Of a DNA stretch of 64,000 nucleotides, positions 23,043 through 35,639 are shown in pieces (positions within the stretch are counted from its first letter, which is position 1; each line of letters opens with the position of its first letter). The position numbers and the translations under genes were made by a program. Under the pieces are notes generated by a model. That model saw only the letters and a list, made by a program, of their open reading frames with translations, was not told the DNA's origin and made no database searches. Origin of the DNA: Motacilla alba alba (Eukaryota; Chordata; Aves; Passeriformes; Motacillidae); assembly GCF_015832195.1 (NCBI RefSeq), contig NC_052021.1, positions 1 to 64,000 of the forward strand, written 5' to 3'.

Positions 23043-23460
23043 CAGTTTGCAGAGCTCCATGGGAACGCTCAAAGCAGCCCGAGTTGGTACGGGTGGCAGC
23101 TTGTCCCTGGGCGGCATCTTCAGATTCGTGGAAATCCAGCAGGCTGCCGACCCAGAAGGGCCGAGGGCCTACCTGGTACTGCAAATGCTTCTGCCCAAGG
23201 AGACAAAAGCCACCAGCCCACGTTCCTGCTCTCAGTTTGCAGAGCTCCGTAGGCACTCTCAAAGCAGCCCGAGTTGGTAGGGGTGGCAGCTTGTCCCTGG
23301 GCGGCACGTTAAAATTCGTGGAAATCCAGCAAGCAGCCGACCCGGGAGGAACAAGGCCCTACCTGGTACAGACAAAGGCTTCTGCCCGGGGAAGAAACCC
23401 CACCAGCCCACGTTCCTGGTCTCAGTTTACAGAGATCCGTGTGCACTCTCAAAGCAGCCC
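23043..23460 (+). repeat. Monomers leading into the nested HOR
   Basis: About two monomers. One carries CGTTAAAATTCGTGG, a form that is repeated in the super-repeat to the right (near 23880, 33605, 35130 and 42184). Confidence 0.8.
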
Positions 23461-24390
23461 GAGTTGGCACTGGTGGCAGCTTGTCCCTGGGCGGCATCTT
23501 GATCTTCGTGGAAATTCTGCAAGCAGCAGTCCCGTGAGGAACAAGGCGCTACCTAGTACTGTCAAAGGCTTCTGCCCGGGGAAAAAAAACCCACCAGCCC
23601 ACGTTCCTGGTCTCAGTTTGCAGAGCTCCATGGGAACACTTAAAGCAGCCTGAGTTGGCACGGGTGGTAGCTTGTCCCTGAGCGGCATCTTGATATTCGT
23701 GGAAATCCAGCAGGCTGCCAGCCCAGAAGGGCCGAGAGCCTACCTGGTACTGCAAATGCTTCTGCCCAAGGAGACAAAACCCACCAGTCCACGTTCCTGG
23801 TCTCAGTTTGCAGAGCTCCGTAGGCACTCTCAAAGCAGCCCGAGTTGGTACGGGTGGCAGCTTGTCCCTGGGCGGCACCTTAAAATTCGTGGAAATCCAG
23901 CAAGCAGCCGGCCCGTGAGGAACAAGGCCCTACCAGGTACAGACAAAGGCTTCTGCCCGGGGAACAAAACCCACCAGCCCACGTTCCTGGTCTCAGTTTA
24001 CAGAGATCCGTGTGCACTCTCAAAGCAGCCCGAGTTGGCACGGGTGGCAGCTTGTCCCTGGGCGGCACCTTGATATTCGTGGAAATCCAGCAAGCAGCCG
24101 TCCCGTGAGGAACAAGGCGCTACCCAGTACTGACAAAGGCTTCTGCCCGGGGAAACAAAACCCAGCAGCCCACGTTCCTGGTCTCAGTTTACAGAGCTCC
24201 GTGGGAACTCTCAAAGCTGCGCGAGTTGCATGGGTGGCAGATTGTCCCTGGGCGGCATTTTGATATTCGTGGAAATCCAGCCGGTAGCCTGCCCCTGAGG
24301 AACAAGGCCCTACCTGGTAGAGACAAAGGCTTCTGCCCGGGAAAACAAAACTCAGCACCCCACGTTCCTGCTCTCAGTTTGCAGAGCTCC

Positions 24391-27060
24391 ATGGGCACTC
24401 TCAAAGCAGCCCGAGATGGCACAGGTGGCAGCTTGTCCCTGGGCGGCATCTTCAGATTCGTGGAAATCCAGCCGGCAGCCTGCCCCTGAGGAACAAGGCC
24501 CTACCTTGTACAGACAAATGCTTCTGCCCGGGGAAACAAAACACACCACCACACGTTCCTGGTATCAGTTTGCAGTGCTCCATGGGCACTCTCAAAGCAG
24601 CCCGAGTTGGCACAGGTGGCAGCTTGTCCCTGGGCGGCATCTTGATATTCGTGGAAATCCAGCTGCCAGACGGACCCGAAGGGCCGAGGGCCTACCTGGT
24701 ACTTACAAAGGCTTCTGCCCAAGGAGACAAAACCCACCAGCCCACGTTCCTGTTCTGAGTTTACAGTGGTCTGTGGGCACTCTCAAAGCAGCCCGAGTTG
24801 GCACAGGTGGCAGCTTGTCCCTGGGCGGCATCTTCAGATTCGTGGAAATCCAGCAGGCAGACGGACCCTGAGGAACAAGGCCCTACCTGGTACAGAGAAC
24901 GTCTTCTGCCTCGGAAAACAAAACCCACCAGCCAACGTTCCTGGTCTCAGTTTGCAGAGCTCCATTGGCACACTCAAAGCAGCCCGAGTTGGCACAGGTG
25001 GCGGCTTGTCCCTGGGCGGCATCTTCAGATTCGTGGTAATCCAGCAGGCAGCCTACCCCTGAGGAACAAGGCCGGACCTGGTACTGACAAAGGCTTCTGC
25101 CCGGGGAAACAAAACCCACCAGCCCACGTTCCTGCTCTCAGTTTACAGAACTCTGTGGGAACTCTCAAAGCAGCCCGGATTGGCAGAGGCGGCTTGTCCC
25201 TGGGCGGCATCTTGATATTCGTGGAAATCCAGCAGGCTGCCGGCCCAGAAGGGCCGAGGCCCTACCTGGTACAGACAAAGGCTTCTGCACAAGGAGACAA
25301 AACCCACCAGCCCACGTTCCTGGTCTCAGTTTACAGAAGTCTGTAGGAACTCTCAAAGCAGCCCAAGTTGGCACGGGTGGCAGCTTGTCCCTGGGCGGCA
25401 TCTTCAGATTCGTGGAAATCCAGCAGGCAGACGGCCACAAAAGGCCGAGGACCTACCTGGTATTGACAATGGCTTCGTCCTAGGGAAACAAAACCCACCA
25501 GCCCACGTTCCTGGTCTCAGTTTGCAGAGATCCATGGGCACTCTCAAAGCAGCCCGAGTTGGCGCAGGTGGCGGCTTGTCCCTGGGTGGCATCTTCAGAT
25601 TCGTGGAAATCCAGCTGGCAGCCTACCCCTGAGGAACAAGGCCCGACCTGGTACTGACAAAGGCTTCTGCCCGGGGAAACAAAACCCACCAGCCCACGTT
25701 CCTGGTCTCAGTGTACAGAAGTCTGTGGGAACTCTCAAAGCAGCCCAAGTTGGCACGGGTGGCAGCTTGTCCATGGGCGGCATCTTCGTATTCATGGAAA
25801 TCCAGCAGGCAGCCTGCCCCTGAGGGACAAGGCCCTACCTGGTACTGACAAAGGCTTCTGCCCGGGGATAAAAAACCCACCAGCCCACGTTCCTGGTCTC
25901 AGTTTGCAGAGCTCCTTGGGCACGTTCAAAGCAGCCCGAGTTGGCACAGGTGGCAGCTTGTCCCTGGGCCGAATCTTCAGATTCGTGGAAATCCAGCCGG
26001 CAGCCAGCCCCTGAGGAACAGGGGCCTACCTGGTACTGCAAATGCTTCTGCCCAAGGAGACAAAACCCACCAGCCCACGTTCCTGGTCGCAGTTTGCAGA
26101 GCTCCATGGGCAGTCTCAAAGCAGCCCGAGTTGGCACGGGTTGCAGCTTCTCCGTGGGCAGCATCTTGATATTCGTGGAAATCCAGCTGGAATACGGACC
26201 CGGAGGGCCAAGGGCCTACCTGGTACTGACAAAGGCTTCTGCCCAAGGAGACAAAACCCACCAGCCCACGTTCCTGGTCTCACTTTGCAGAGCTCCATGG
26301 GCACTCTCAAAGCAGCCCAAGTTGGCACAGGTGGCCGCTTGTCCCTGGCCAGCATCTTCAGATTCGTGGAATTCTAGCAGGCAGCCAGCCCGTGAGGAAC
26401 AAGGCCCTACCTGGTACTGATAAAGGCTTCTGCCCGGGGAAACAAAACCCACCAGCCCACGTTCCTGGTCTCAGTTTACAGAGATCCGTGTGCACTCTCA
26501 AAGCAGCCCGAGCTGGCACGGGTGGCAGCTTGTCCCTGGGCGGCATCTTCAGATTCGTGGAAATCCAGCAAGCAGCCCTCCCGTGAGGAACAAGGCGCTA
26601 CCGAGTACAGACAAAGGCTTCTGCCCGGGGAAACAAAACACACCACCACACGTTCCTGGTATCAGTTTGCAGTGCTCCATGGGCACTCTCAAAGCAGCCC
26701 GAGTTGGCACAGGTGGCAGCTTGTCCCTGGGCGGCATTTTGATATTCGTGGAAATCCAGCTGGCAAACGGACCCGAAGGGCCGAGGGCCTACCTGGTACT
26801 GACAAAGGCTTCTGCCCAAGGAGACAAAACCCACCAGCCCACGTTCCTGGTCTCAGTTTACAGAAGTCTGTAGGAACTCTCAAAGCAGCCCGAGTTGGCA
26901 CGGGTGGCAGCTTGTCCCTGGGCGGCATCTTCAGATTCGTGGAAATCCAGCAGGCAGACGGCCACAAAAGGCCGAGGACCTACCTCGTATTGACAATGGC
27001 TTCGTCCTAGGGAAACAAAACCCACCACCCCACGTTCCTGGTCTCAGTTTGCAGAGCTCC
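24391..27060 (+). repeat. 14-monomer HOR unit, P1 (2,670 bp)
   Basis: The unit starts at the monomer with CCCGAGATGGCACAGG. Its ordered variants include AACACACCACCACACG, CTTACAAAGGCTTCTGCCC, GCCAACGTTCCTGG, GGATTGGCAGAGGCGGC (a monomer about five bases short), GTGTACAGAAGTCTGTGGG and CTGGAATACGGACCCGGAGG. The next two units follow at exactly 2,670 and 5,340 bp. P1 differs from P2 at a few sites, such as CTGCCAGACGG against CTGGCAGACGG and TGGTCTCACTTTGC against TGGTCTCAGTTTGC. Confidence 0.94.
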
Positions 27061-29730
27061 ATGGGCACTCTCAAAGCAGCCCGAGATGGCACAGGTGGCA
27101 GCTTGTCCCTGGGCGGCATCTTCAGATTTGTGGAAATCCAGCCGGCAGCCTGCCCCTGAGGAACAAGGCCCTACCTTGTACAGACAAATGCTTCTGCCCG
27201 GGGAAACAAAACACACCACCACACGTTCCTGGTATCAGTTTGCAGTGCTCCATGGGCACTCTCAAAGCAGCCCGAGTTGGCACAGGTGGCAGCTTGTCCC
27301 TGGGCGGCATCTTGATATTCGTGGAAATCCAGCTGGCAGACGGACCCGAAGGGCCGAGGGCCTACCTGGTACTTACAAAGGCTTCTGCCCAAGGAGACAA
27401 AACCCACCAGCCCATGTTCCTGTTCTGAGTTTACAGTGGTCTGTGGGCACTCTCAAAGCAGCCCGAGTTGGCACAGGTGGCAGCTTGTCCCTGGGCGGCA
27501 TCTTCAGATTCGTGGAAATCCAGCAGGCAGACGGACCCTGAGGAAGAAGGCCCTACCTGGTACAGAGAAAGTCTTCTGCCTCGGAAAACAAAACCCACCA
27601 GCCAACGTTCCTGGTCTCAGTTTGCAGAGCTCCATTGGCACACTCAAAGCAGCCCGAGTTGGCACAGGTGGCGGCTTGTCCCTGGGTGGCATCTTCAGAT
27701 TCGTGGTAATCCAGCAGGCAGCCTACCCCTGAGGAACAAGGCCGGACCTGGTACTGACAAAGGCTTCTGCCCGGGGAAACAAAACCCACCAGCCCACGTT
27801 CCTGCTCTCAGTTTACAGAACTCTGTGGGAACTCTCAAAGCAGCCCGGATTGGCAGAGGCGGCTTGTCCCTGGGCGGCATCTTGATATTCGTGGAAATCC
27901 AGCAGGCTGCCGGCCCAGAAGGGCCGAGGCCCTACCTGGTACAGACAAAGGCTTCTGCACAAGGAGACAAAACCCACCAGCCCACGTTCCTGGTCTCAGT
28001 TTACAGAAGTCTGTGGGAACTCTCAAAGCAGCCCAAGTTGGCACGGGTGGCAGCTTGTCCCTGGGCGGCATCTTCAGATTCGTGGAAATCCAGCAGGCAG
28101 ACGGCCACAAAAGGCCGAGGACCTACCTGGTATTGACAATGGCTTCGTCCTAGGGAAACAAAACCCACCAGCCCACGTTCCTGGTCTCAGTTTGCAGAGA
28201 TCCATGGGCACTCTCAAAGCAGCCCGAGTTGGCGCAGGTGGCGGCTTGTCCCTGGGTGGCATCTTCAGATTCGTGGAAATCCAGCTGGCAGCCTACCCCT
28301 GAGGAACAAGGCCCGACCTGGTACTGACAAAGGCTTCTGCCCGGGGAAACAAAACCCACCAGCCCACGTTCCTGGTCTCAGTGTACAGAAGTCTGTGGGA
28401 ACTCTCAAAGCAGCCCAAGTTGGCACGGGTGGCAGCTTGTCCATGGGCGGCATCTTCGTATTCATGGAAATCCAGCAGGCAGCCTGCCCCTGAGGGACAA
28501 GGCCCTACCTGGTACTGACAAAGGCTTCTGCCCGGGGATAAAAAACCCACCAGCCCACGTTCCTGGTCTCAGTTTGCAGAGCTCCTTGGGCACGTTCAAA
28601 GCAGCCCGAGTTGGCACAGGTGGCAGCTTGTCCCTGGGCCGAATCTTCAGATTCGTGGAAATCCAGCCGGCAGCCAGCCCCTGAGGAACAGGGGCCTACC
28701 TGGTACTGCAAATGCTTCTGCCCAAGGAGACAAAACCCACCAGCCCACGTTCCTGGTCGCAGTTTGCAGAGCTCCATGGGCAGTCTCAAAGCAGCCCGAG
28801 TTGGCACGGGTTGCAGCTTCTCCGTGGGCAGCATCTTGATATTCGTGGAAATCCAGCTGGAATACGGACCCGGAGGGCCAAGGGCCTACCTGGTACTGAC
28901 AAAGGCTTCTGCCCAAGGAGACAAAACCCACCAGCCCACGTTCCTGGTCTCAGTTTGCAGAGCTCCATGGGCACTCTCAAAGCAGCCCAAGTTGGCACAG
29001 GTGGCCGCTTGTCCCTGGGCAGCATCTTCAGATTCGTGGAAATCTAGCAGGCAGCCAACCCGTGAGGAACAAGGCCCTACCTGGTACTGACAAAGGCTTC
29101 TGCCCGGGGAAACAAAACCCACCAGCCCACGTTCCTGGTCTCAGTTTACAGAGATCCGTGTGCACTCTCAAAGCAGCCCGAGCTGGCACGGGTGGCAGCT
29201 TGTCCCTGGGCGGCATCTTCAGATTCGTGGAAATCCAGCAAGCAGCCCTCCCGTGAGGAACAAGGCGCTACCGAGTACAGACAAAGGCTTCTGCCCGGGG
29301 AAACAAAACACACCACCACACGTTCCTGGTATCAGTTTGCAGTGCTCCATGGGCACTCTCAAAGCAGCCCGAGTTGGCACAGGTGGCAGCTTGTCCCTGG
29401 GCGGCATTTTGATATTCGTGGAAATCCAGCTGGCAAACGGACCCGAAGGGCCGAGGGCCTACCTGGTACTGACAAAGGCTTCTGCCCAAGGAGACAAAAC
29501 CCACCAGCCCACGTTCCTGGTCTCAGTTTACAGAAGTCTGTAGGAACTCTCAAAGCAGCCCGAGTTGGCACGGGTGGCAGCTTGTCCCTGGGCGGCATCT
29601 TCAGATTCGTGGAAATCCAGCAGGCAGACGGCCACAAAAGGCCGAGGACCTACCTCGTATTGACAATGGCTTCGTCCTAGGGAAACAAAACCCACCACCC
29701 CACGTTCCTGGTCTCAGTTTGCAGAGCTCC
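27061..29730 (+). repeat. 14-monomer HOR unit, P2 (2,670 bp)
   Basis: Second tandem copy. P2 and P3 are more alike than P1 and P2; both share GAGGAAGAAGGCCC (near 27540 and 30210) where P1 has GAGGAACAAGGCCC. This order of similarity suggests that P2 and P3 arose by the more recent duplication. Confidence 0.94.
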
Positions 29731-32360
29731 ATGGGCACTCTCAAAGCAGCCCGAGATGGCACAGGTGGCAGCTTGTCCCTGGGCGGCATCTTCAGATTTG
29801 TGGAAATCCAGCCGGCAGCCTGCCCCTGAGGAACAAGGCCCTACCTTGTACAGACAAATGCTTCTGCCCGGGGAAACAAAACACACCACCACACGTTCCT
29901 GGTATCAGTTTGCAGTGCTCCATGGGCACTCTCAAAGCAGCCCGAGTTGGCACAGGTGGCAGCTTGTCCCTGGGCGGCATCTTGATATTCGTGGAAATCC
30001 AGCTGGCAGACGGACCCGAAGGGCCGAGGGCCTACCTGGTACTTACAAAGGCTTCTGCCCAAGGAGACAAAACCCACCAGCCCATGTTCCTGTTCTGAGT
30101 TTACAGTGGTCTGTGGGCACTCTCAAAGCAGCCCGAGTTGGCACAGGTGGCAGCTTGTCCCTGGGCGGCATCTTCAGATTCGTGGAAATCCAGCAGGCAG
30201 ACGGACCCTGAGGAAGAAGGCCCTACCTGGTACAGAGAAAGTCTTCTGCCTCGGAAAACAAAACCCACCAGCCAACGTTCCTGGTCTCAGTTTGCAGAGC
30301 TCCATTGGCACACTCAAAGCAGCCCGAGTTGGCACAGGTGGCGGCTTGTCCCTGGGTGGCATCTTCAGATTCGTGGTAATCCAGCAGGCAGCCTACCCCT
30401 GAGGAACAAGGCCGGACCTGGTACTGACAAAGGCTTCTGCCCGGGGAAACAAAACCCACCAGCCCACGTTCCTGCTCTCAGTTTACAGAACTCTGTGGGA
30501 ACTCTCAAAGCAGCCCGGATTGGCAGAGGCGGCTTGTCCCTGGGCGGCATCTTGATATTCGTGGAAATCCAGCAGGCTGCCGGCCCAGAAGGGCCGAGGC
30601 CCTACCTGGTACAGACAAAGGCTTCTGCACAAGGAGACAAAACCCACCAGCCCACGTTCCTGGTCTCAGTTTACAGAAGTCTGTGGGAACTCTCAAAGCA
30701 GCCCAAGTTGGCACGGGTGGCAGCTTGTCCCTGGGCGGCATCTTCAGATTCGTGGAAATCCAGCAGGCAGACGGCCACAAAAGGCCGAGGACCTACCTGG
30801 TATTGACAATGGCTTCGTCCTAGGGAAACAAAACCCACCAGCCCACGTTCCTGGTCTCAGTTTGCAGAGATCCATGGGCACTCTCAAAGCAGCCCGAGTT
30901 GGCGCAGGTGGCGGCTTGTCCCTGGGTGGCATCTTCAGATTCGTGGAAATCCAGCTGGCAGCCTACCCCTGAGGAACAAGGCCCGACCTGGTACTGACAA
31001 AGGCTTCTGCCCGGGGAAACAAAACCCACCAGCCCACGTTCCTGGTCTCAGTGTACAGAAGTCTGTGGGAACTCTCAAAGCAGCCCAAGTTGGCACGGGT
31101 GGCAGCTTGTCCATGGGCGGCATCTTCGTATTCATGGAAATCCAGCAGGCAGCCTGCCCCTGAGGGACAAGGCCCTACCTGGTACTGACAAAGGCTTCTG
31201 CCCGGGGATAAAAAACCCACCAGCCCACGTTCCTGGTCTCAGTTTGCAGAGCTCCTTGGGCACGTTCAAAGCAGCCCGAGTTGGCACAGGTGGCAGCTTG
31301 TCCCTGGGCCGAATCTTCAGATTCGTGGAAATCCAGCCGGCAGCCAGCCCCTGAGGAACAGGGGCCTACCTGGTACTGCAAATGCTTCTGCCCAAGGAGA
31401 CAAAACCCACCAGCCCACGTTCCTGGTCGCAGTTTGCAGAGCTCCATGGGCAGTCTCAAAGCAGCCCGAGTTGGCACGGGTTGCAGCTTCTCCGTGGGCA
31501 GCATCTTGATATTCGTGGAAATCCAGCTGGAATACGGACCCGGAGGGCCAAGGGCCTACCTGGTACTGACAAAGGCTTCTGCCCAAGGAGACAAAACCCA
31601 CCAGCCCACGTTCCTGGTCTCAGTTTGCAGAGCTCCATGGGCACTCTCAAAGCAGCCCAAGTTGGCACAGGTGGCCGCTTGTCCCTGGGCAGCATCTTCA
31701 GATTCGTGGAAATCTAGCAGGCAGCCAACCCGTGAGGAACAAGGCCCTACCTGGTACTGACAAAGGCTTCTGCCCGGGGAAACAAAACCCACCAGCCCAC
31801 GTTCCTGGTCTCAGTTTACAGAGATCCGTGGGCACTCTCAAAGCAGCCCGAGCTGGCACGGGTGGCAGCTTGTCCCTGGGCGGCATCTTCAGATTCGTGG
31901 AAATCCAGCAAGCAGCCCTCCCGTGAGGAACAAGGCGCTACCTAGTACTGACAAAGGCTTCTGCCCGGGGAAACAAAACACACCACCACACGTTCCTGGT
32001 ATCAGTTTGCAGTGCTCCATGGGCACTCTCAAAGCAGCCTGAGTTGGCACAGGTGGCAGCTTGTCCCTGGGCGGCATTTTGATATTCGTGGAAATCCAGC
32101 TGGCAGACGGACCCGAAGGGCCGAGGGCCTACCTGGTACTGACAAACGCTTCTGCCCAAGGAGACAAAACCCACCAGCCCACGTTCCTGGTCTCAGTTTA
32201 CAGAAGTCTGTAGGAACTCTCAAAGCAGCCCAAGTTGGCACGGGTGGCAGCTTGTCCCTGGGCGGCATCTTCAGATTCGTGGAAATCCAGCAGGCAGACG
32301 GCCACAAAAGGCCGAGGACCTACCTGGTATTGACAATGGCTTCGTCCTAGGGAAACAAAA
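29731..32360 (+). repeat. 14-monomer HOR unit, P3
   Basis: Third tandem copy, complete to within about 40 bp. Late in the unit it has GATCCGTGGGCACTC (near 31824) where P2 has GATCCGTGTGCACTC, a change shared with the second unit of super-repeat Q. At about 32360 it switches to the GTGTACAGAAGTCTGTGGG monomer that lies 1,336 bp upstream. Confidence 0.92.
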
Positions 32361-33433
32361 CCCACCAGCCCACGTTCCTGGTCTCAGTGTACAGAAGTCT
32401 GTGGGAACTCTCAAAGCAGCCCAAGTTGGCACGGGTGGCAGCTTGTCCATGGGCGGCATCTTCAGATTCATGGAAATCCAGCAGGTAGCCTGCCCCTGAG
32501 GGACAAGGCCCTACCTGGTACTGACAAAGGCTTCTGCCCGGGGATAAAAAACCCACCAGCCCACGTTCCTGGTCTCAGTTTGCAGAGCTCCTTGGGCACG
32601 TTCAAAGCAGCCCGAGTTGGCACAGGTGGCAGCTTGTCCCTGGGCCGAATCTTCAGATTTGTGGAAATCCAGCCGGCAGCCAGCCCCTGAGGAACAGGGG
32701 CCTACCTGGTACTGCAAATGCTTCTGCCCAAGGAGACAAAACCCACCAGCCCACGTTCCTGGTCTCAGTTTGCAGAGCTCCATGGGCAGTCTCAAAGCAG
32801 CCTGAGTTGGCACGGGTGGCAGCTTCTCCGTGGGCAGCATCTTGATATTCGTGGAAATCCAGCTGGAATACGGACCCGGAGGGCCAAGGGCCTACCTGGT
32901 ACTGACAAAGGCTTCTGCCCAAGGAGACAAAACCCACCAGCCCACGTTCCTGGTCTCAGTTTGCAGAGCTCCATGGGCACTCTCAAAGCAGCCCAAGTTG
33001 GCACAGGTGGCCGCTTGTCCCTGGGCAGCATCTTCAGATTCGTGGAAATCTAGCAGGCAGCCAGCCCGTGAGGAACAAGGCCCTACCTGGTACTGACAAA
33101 GGCTTCTGCCCGGGGAAACAAAACTCACCAGCCCACGTTCCTGGTCTCAGTTTACAGAGATCCGTGTGCACTCTCAAAGCAGCCCGAGCTGGCACGGGTG
33201 GCAGCTTGTCCCTGGGCGGCATCTTCAGATTCGTGGAAATCCAGCAAGCAGCCCTCCCCTGAGGAACAAGGCGCTACCTAGTACTGACAAAGGCTTCTGC
33301 CTGGGGAAACAAAACACACCACCACACGTTCCTGGTATCAGTTTGCAGTGCTCCATGGGCACTCTCAAAGCAGCCCGAGTTGGCACAGGTGGCAGCTTGT
33401 CCCTGGGCGGCATCTTGATATTCGTGGAAATCC
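32361..33433 (+). repeat. Partial 7-monomer re-entry after unit P3
   Basis: Tracks 31025-32097 at offset 1,336 (seven monomers), with modest differences such as GCAGGTAGCCTGCC for GCAGGCAGCCTGCC. It ends where GCAGTCTGCCAGCCC replaces GCTGGCAGACGG. Confidence 0.88.
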
Positions 33434-34710
33434 AGCAGTCTGCCAGCCCAGAAGGGCCGAGAGCCTACGTGGTACTGCAAATGCTTCTGCCCAAGGAGAA
33501 AAAACCCACCAGTCCACGTTCCTGGTCTCAGTTTGCAGAGCTCCGTAGGCACTCTCAAAGCAGCCCGAGTTGGTACGGGTGGCAGCTTGTCCCTGGGCGG
33601 CACCTTAAAATTCGTGGAAATCCAGCAAGCAGCCGGCCCGTGAGGAACAAGGCCCTACCAGGTACAGACAAAGGCTTCTGCCCGGGGAACAAAACCCACC
33701 AGCCCACGTTCCTGGTCTCAGTTTACAGAGATCCGTGTGCACTCTCAAAGCAGCCCGAGTTGGCACTGGTGGCAGCTTGTCCCTGGGCGGCACCTTGATA
33801 TTCGTGGAAATCCAGCAAGCAGCCGTCCCGTGAGGAACAAGGCGCTACCTAGTACTGACAAAGGCTTCTGCCCGGGGAAACAAAACCCAGCAGCCCACGT
33901 TCCTGGTCTCAGTTTACAGAGCTCCGTGGGAACTCTCAAAGCTGCGCAAGTTGCATGGGTGGCAGATTGTCCCTGGGCGGCATTTTGATATTCGTGGAAA
34001 TCCAGCAGGCTGCCTGCCCCTGAGGAACAAGGCCCTACCTGGTAGAGACAAAGGCTTCTGCCCGGGAAAACAAAACTCAGCACCCCACGTTCCTGGTATC
34101 AGTTTGCAGAGCTCCATGGGCACTCTCAAAGCAGCCCGAGATGGCACGGGTGGCAGCTTGTCCCTGGGCGGCATCTTGATATTCGTGGAAATCCAGCCGG
34201 CAGCCTGCCCCTGAGGAACAAGGCCCTACCTTGTACAGACAAATGCTTCTGCCCGGGGAGACAAAACACACCACCACACGTTCCTGGTATCAGTTTGCAG
34301 TGCTCCATGGGCACTCTCAAAGCAGCCCGCGTTGGCACAGGTGGCAGCTTGTCCCTGGGCGGCATCTTGATATTCGTGGAAATCCAGCTGGCAGACGGAC
34401 CCGAAGGGCCGAGGGCCTACCTGGTACTGACAAAGGCTTCTGCCCAAGGAGACAAAACCCACCAGCCCACGTTCCTGTTCTGAGTTTACAGTGGTCTGTG
34501 GGCACTCTCAAAGCAGCCCGAGTTGGCACAGGTGGCAGCTTGTCCCTGGGCGGCATCTTCAGATTCGTGGAAATCCAGCAGGCAGACGGACCCTTAGGAA
34601 CAAGGCCCTACCTGGTACAGAGAAAGTCTTCTGCCTCGGAAAACAAAACCCACCAGCCAACGTTCCTGGTCTCAGTTTGCAGAGCTCCATTGGCACACTC
34701 AAAGCAGCCC
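33434..34710 (+). repeat. Second copy of the lead and start of a 14-monomer unit
   Basis: Tracks 23709-24984 at offset 9,725 (51 monomers), including ACCTTAAAATTCGTGG, GCGCAAGTTGCATGGG and the first monomers of the 14-monomer unit. It then breaks off and the lead begins again at 34711. Confidence 0.88.
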
Positions 34711-35639
34711 GAGTTGGCACTGGTGGCAGCTTGTCCCTGGGCGGCATCTTGATCTTCGTGGAAATTCTGCAAGCAGCAGTCCCGTGAGGAACAAGGCGCT
34801 ACCTAGTACTGTCAAAGGCTTCTGCCCGGGGAAAAAAAACCCACCAGCCCACGTTCCTGGTCTCAGTTTGCAGAGCTCCATGGGAACACTTAAAGCAGCC
34901 TGAGTTGGCACGGGTGGTAGCTTGTCCCTGAGCGGCATCTTGATATTCGTGGAAATCCAGCAGGCTGCCAGCCCAGAAGGGCCGAGAGCCTACCTGGTAC
35001 TGCAAATGCTTCTGCCCAAGGAGAAAAACCCACCAGTCCACGTTCCTGGTCTCAGTTTGCAGAGCTCCGTAGGCACTCTCAAAGCAGCCCGAGTTGGTAC
35101 GGGTGGCAGCTTGTCCCTGGGCGGCACCTTAAAATTCGTGGAAATCCAGCAAGCAGCCGGCCCGTGAGGAACAAGGCCCTACCAGGTACAGACAAAGGCT
35201 TCTGCCCGGGGAACAAAACCCACCAGCCCACGTTCCTGGTCTCAGTTTACAGAGATCCGTGTGCACTCTCAAAGCAGCCCGAGTTGGCACGGGTGGCAGC
35301 TTGTCCCTGGGCGGCACCTTGATATTCGTGGAAATCCAGCAAGCAGCCGTCCTGTGAGGAACAAGGCGCTACCCAGTACTGACAAAGGCTTCTGCCCGGG
35401 GAAACAAAACCCAGCAGCCCACGTTCCTGGTCTCAGTTTACAGAGCTCCGTGGGAACTCTCAAAGCTGCGCGAGTTGCATGGGTGGCAGATTGTCCCTGG
35501 GCGGCATTTTGATATTCGTGGAAATCCAGCCGGTAGCCTGCCCCTGAGGAACAAGGCCCTACCTGGTAGAGACAAAGGCTTCTGCCCGGGAAAACAAAAC
35601 TCAGCACCCCACGTTCCTGCTCTCAGTTTGCAGAGCTCC

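Larger units (their letters stand above)
23461..34710 (+). repeat. Super-repeat P, 11.25 kb (59 monomers), with three 14-monomer units
   Basis: The order of parts is a lead of five monomers (23461-24390), three 14-monomer units (24391-32360), a stretch that tracks 1,336 bp upstream (32361-33433), and a stretch that repeats the lead plus the start of a unit (33434-34710, offset 9,725 from 23709). At 34711 the sequence returns to GAGTTGGCACTGGTGGCAGC, the same as at 23461, and super-repeat Q begins. The offset P to Q is 11,250, then 11,249 after a one-base difference (GAGACAAAACCC near 23771, GAGAAAAACCC near 35021). Confidence 0.92.
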
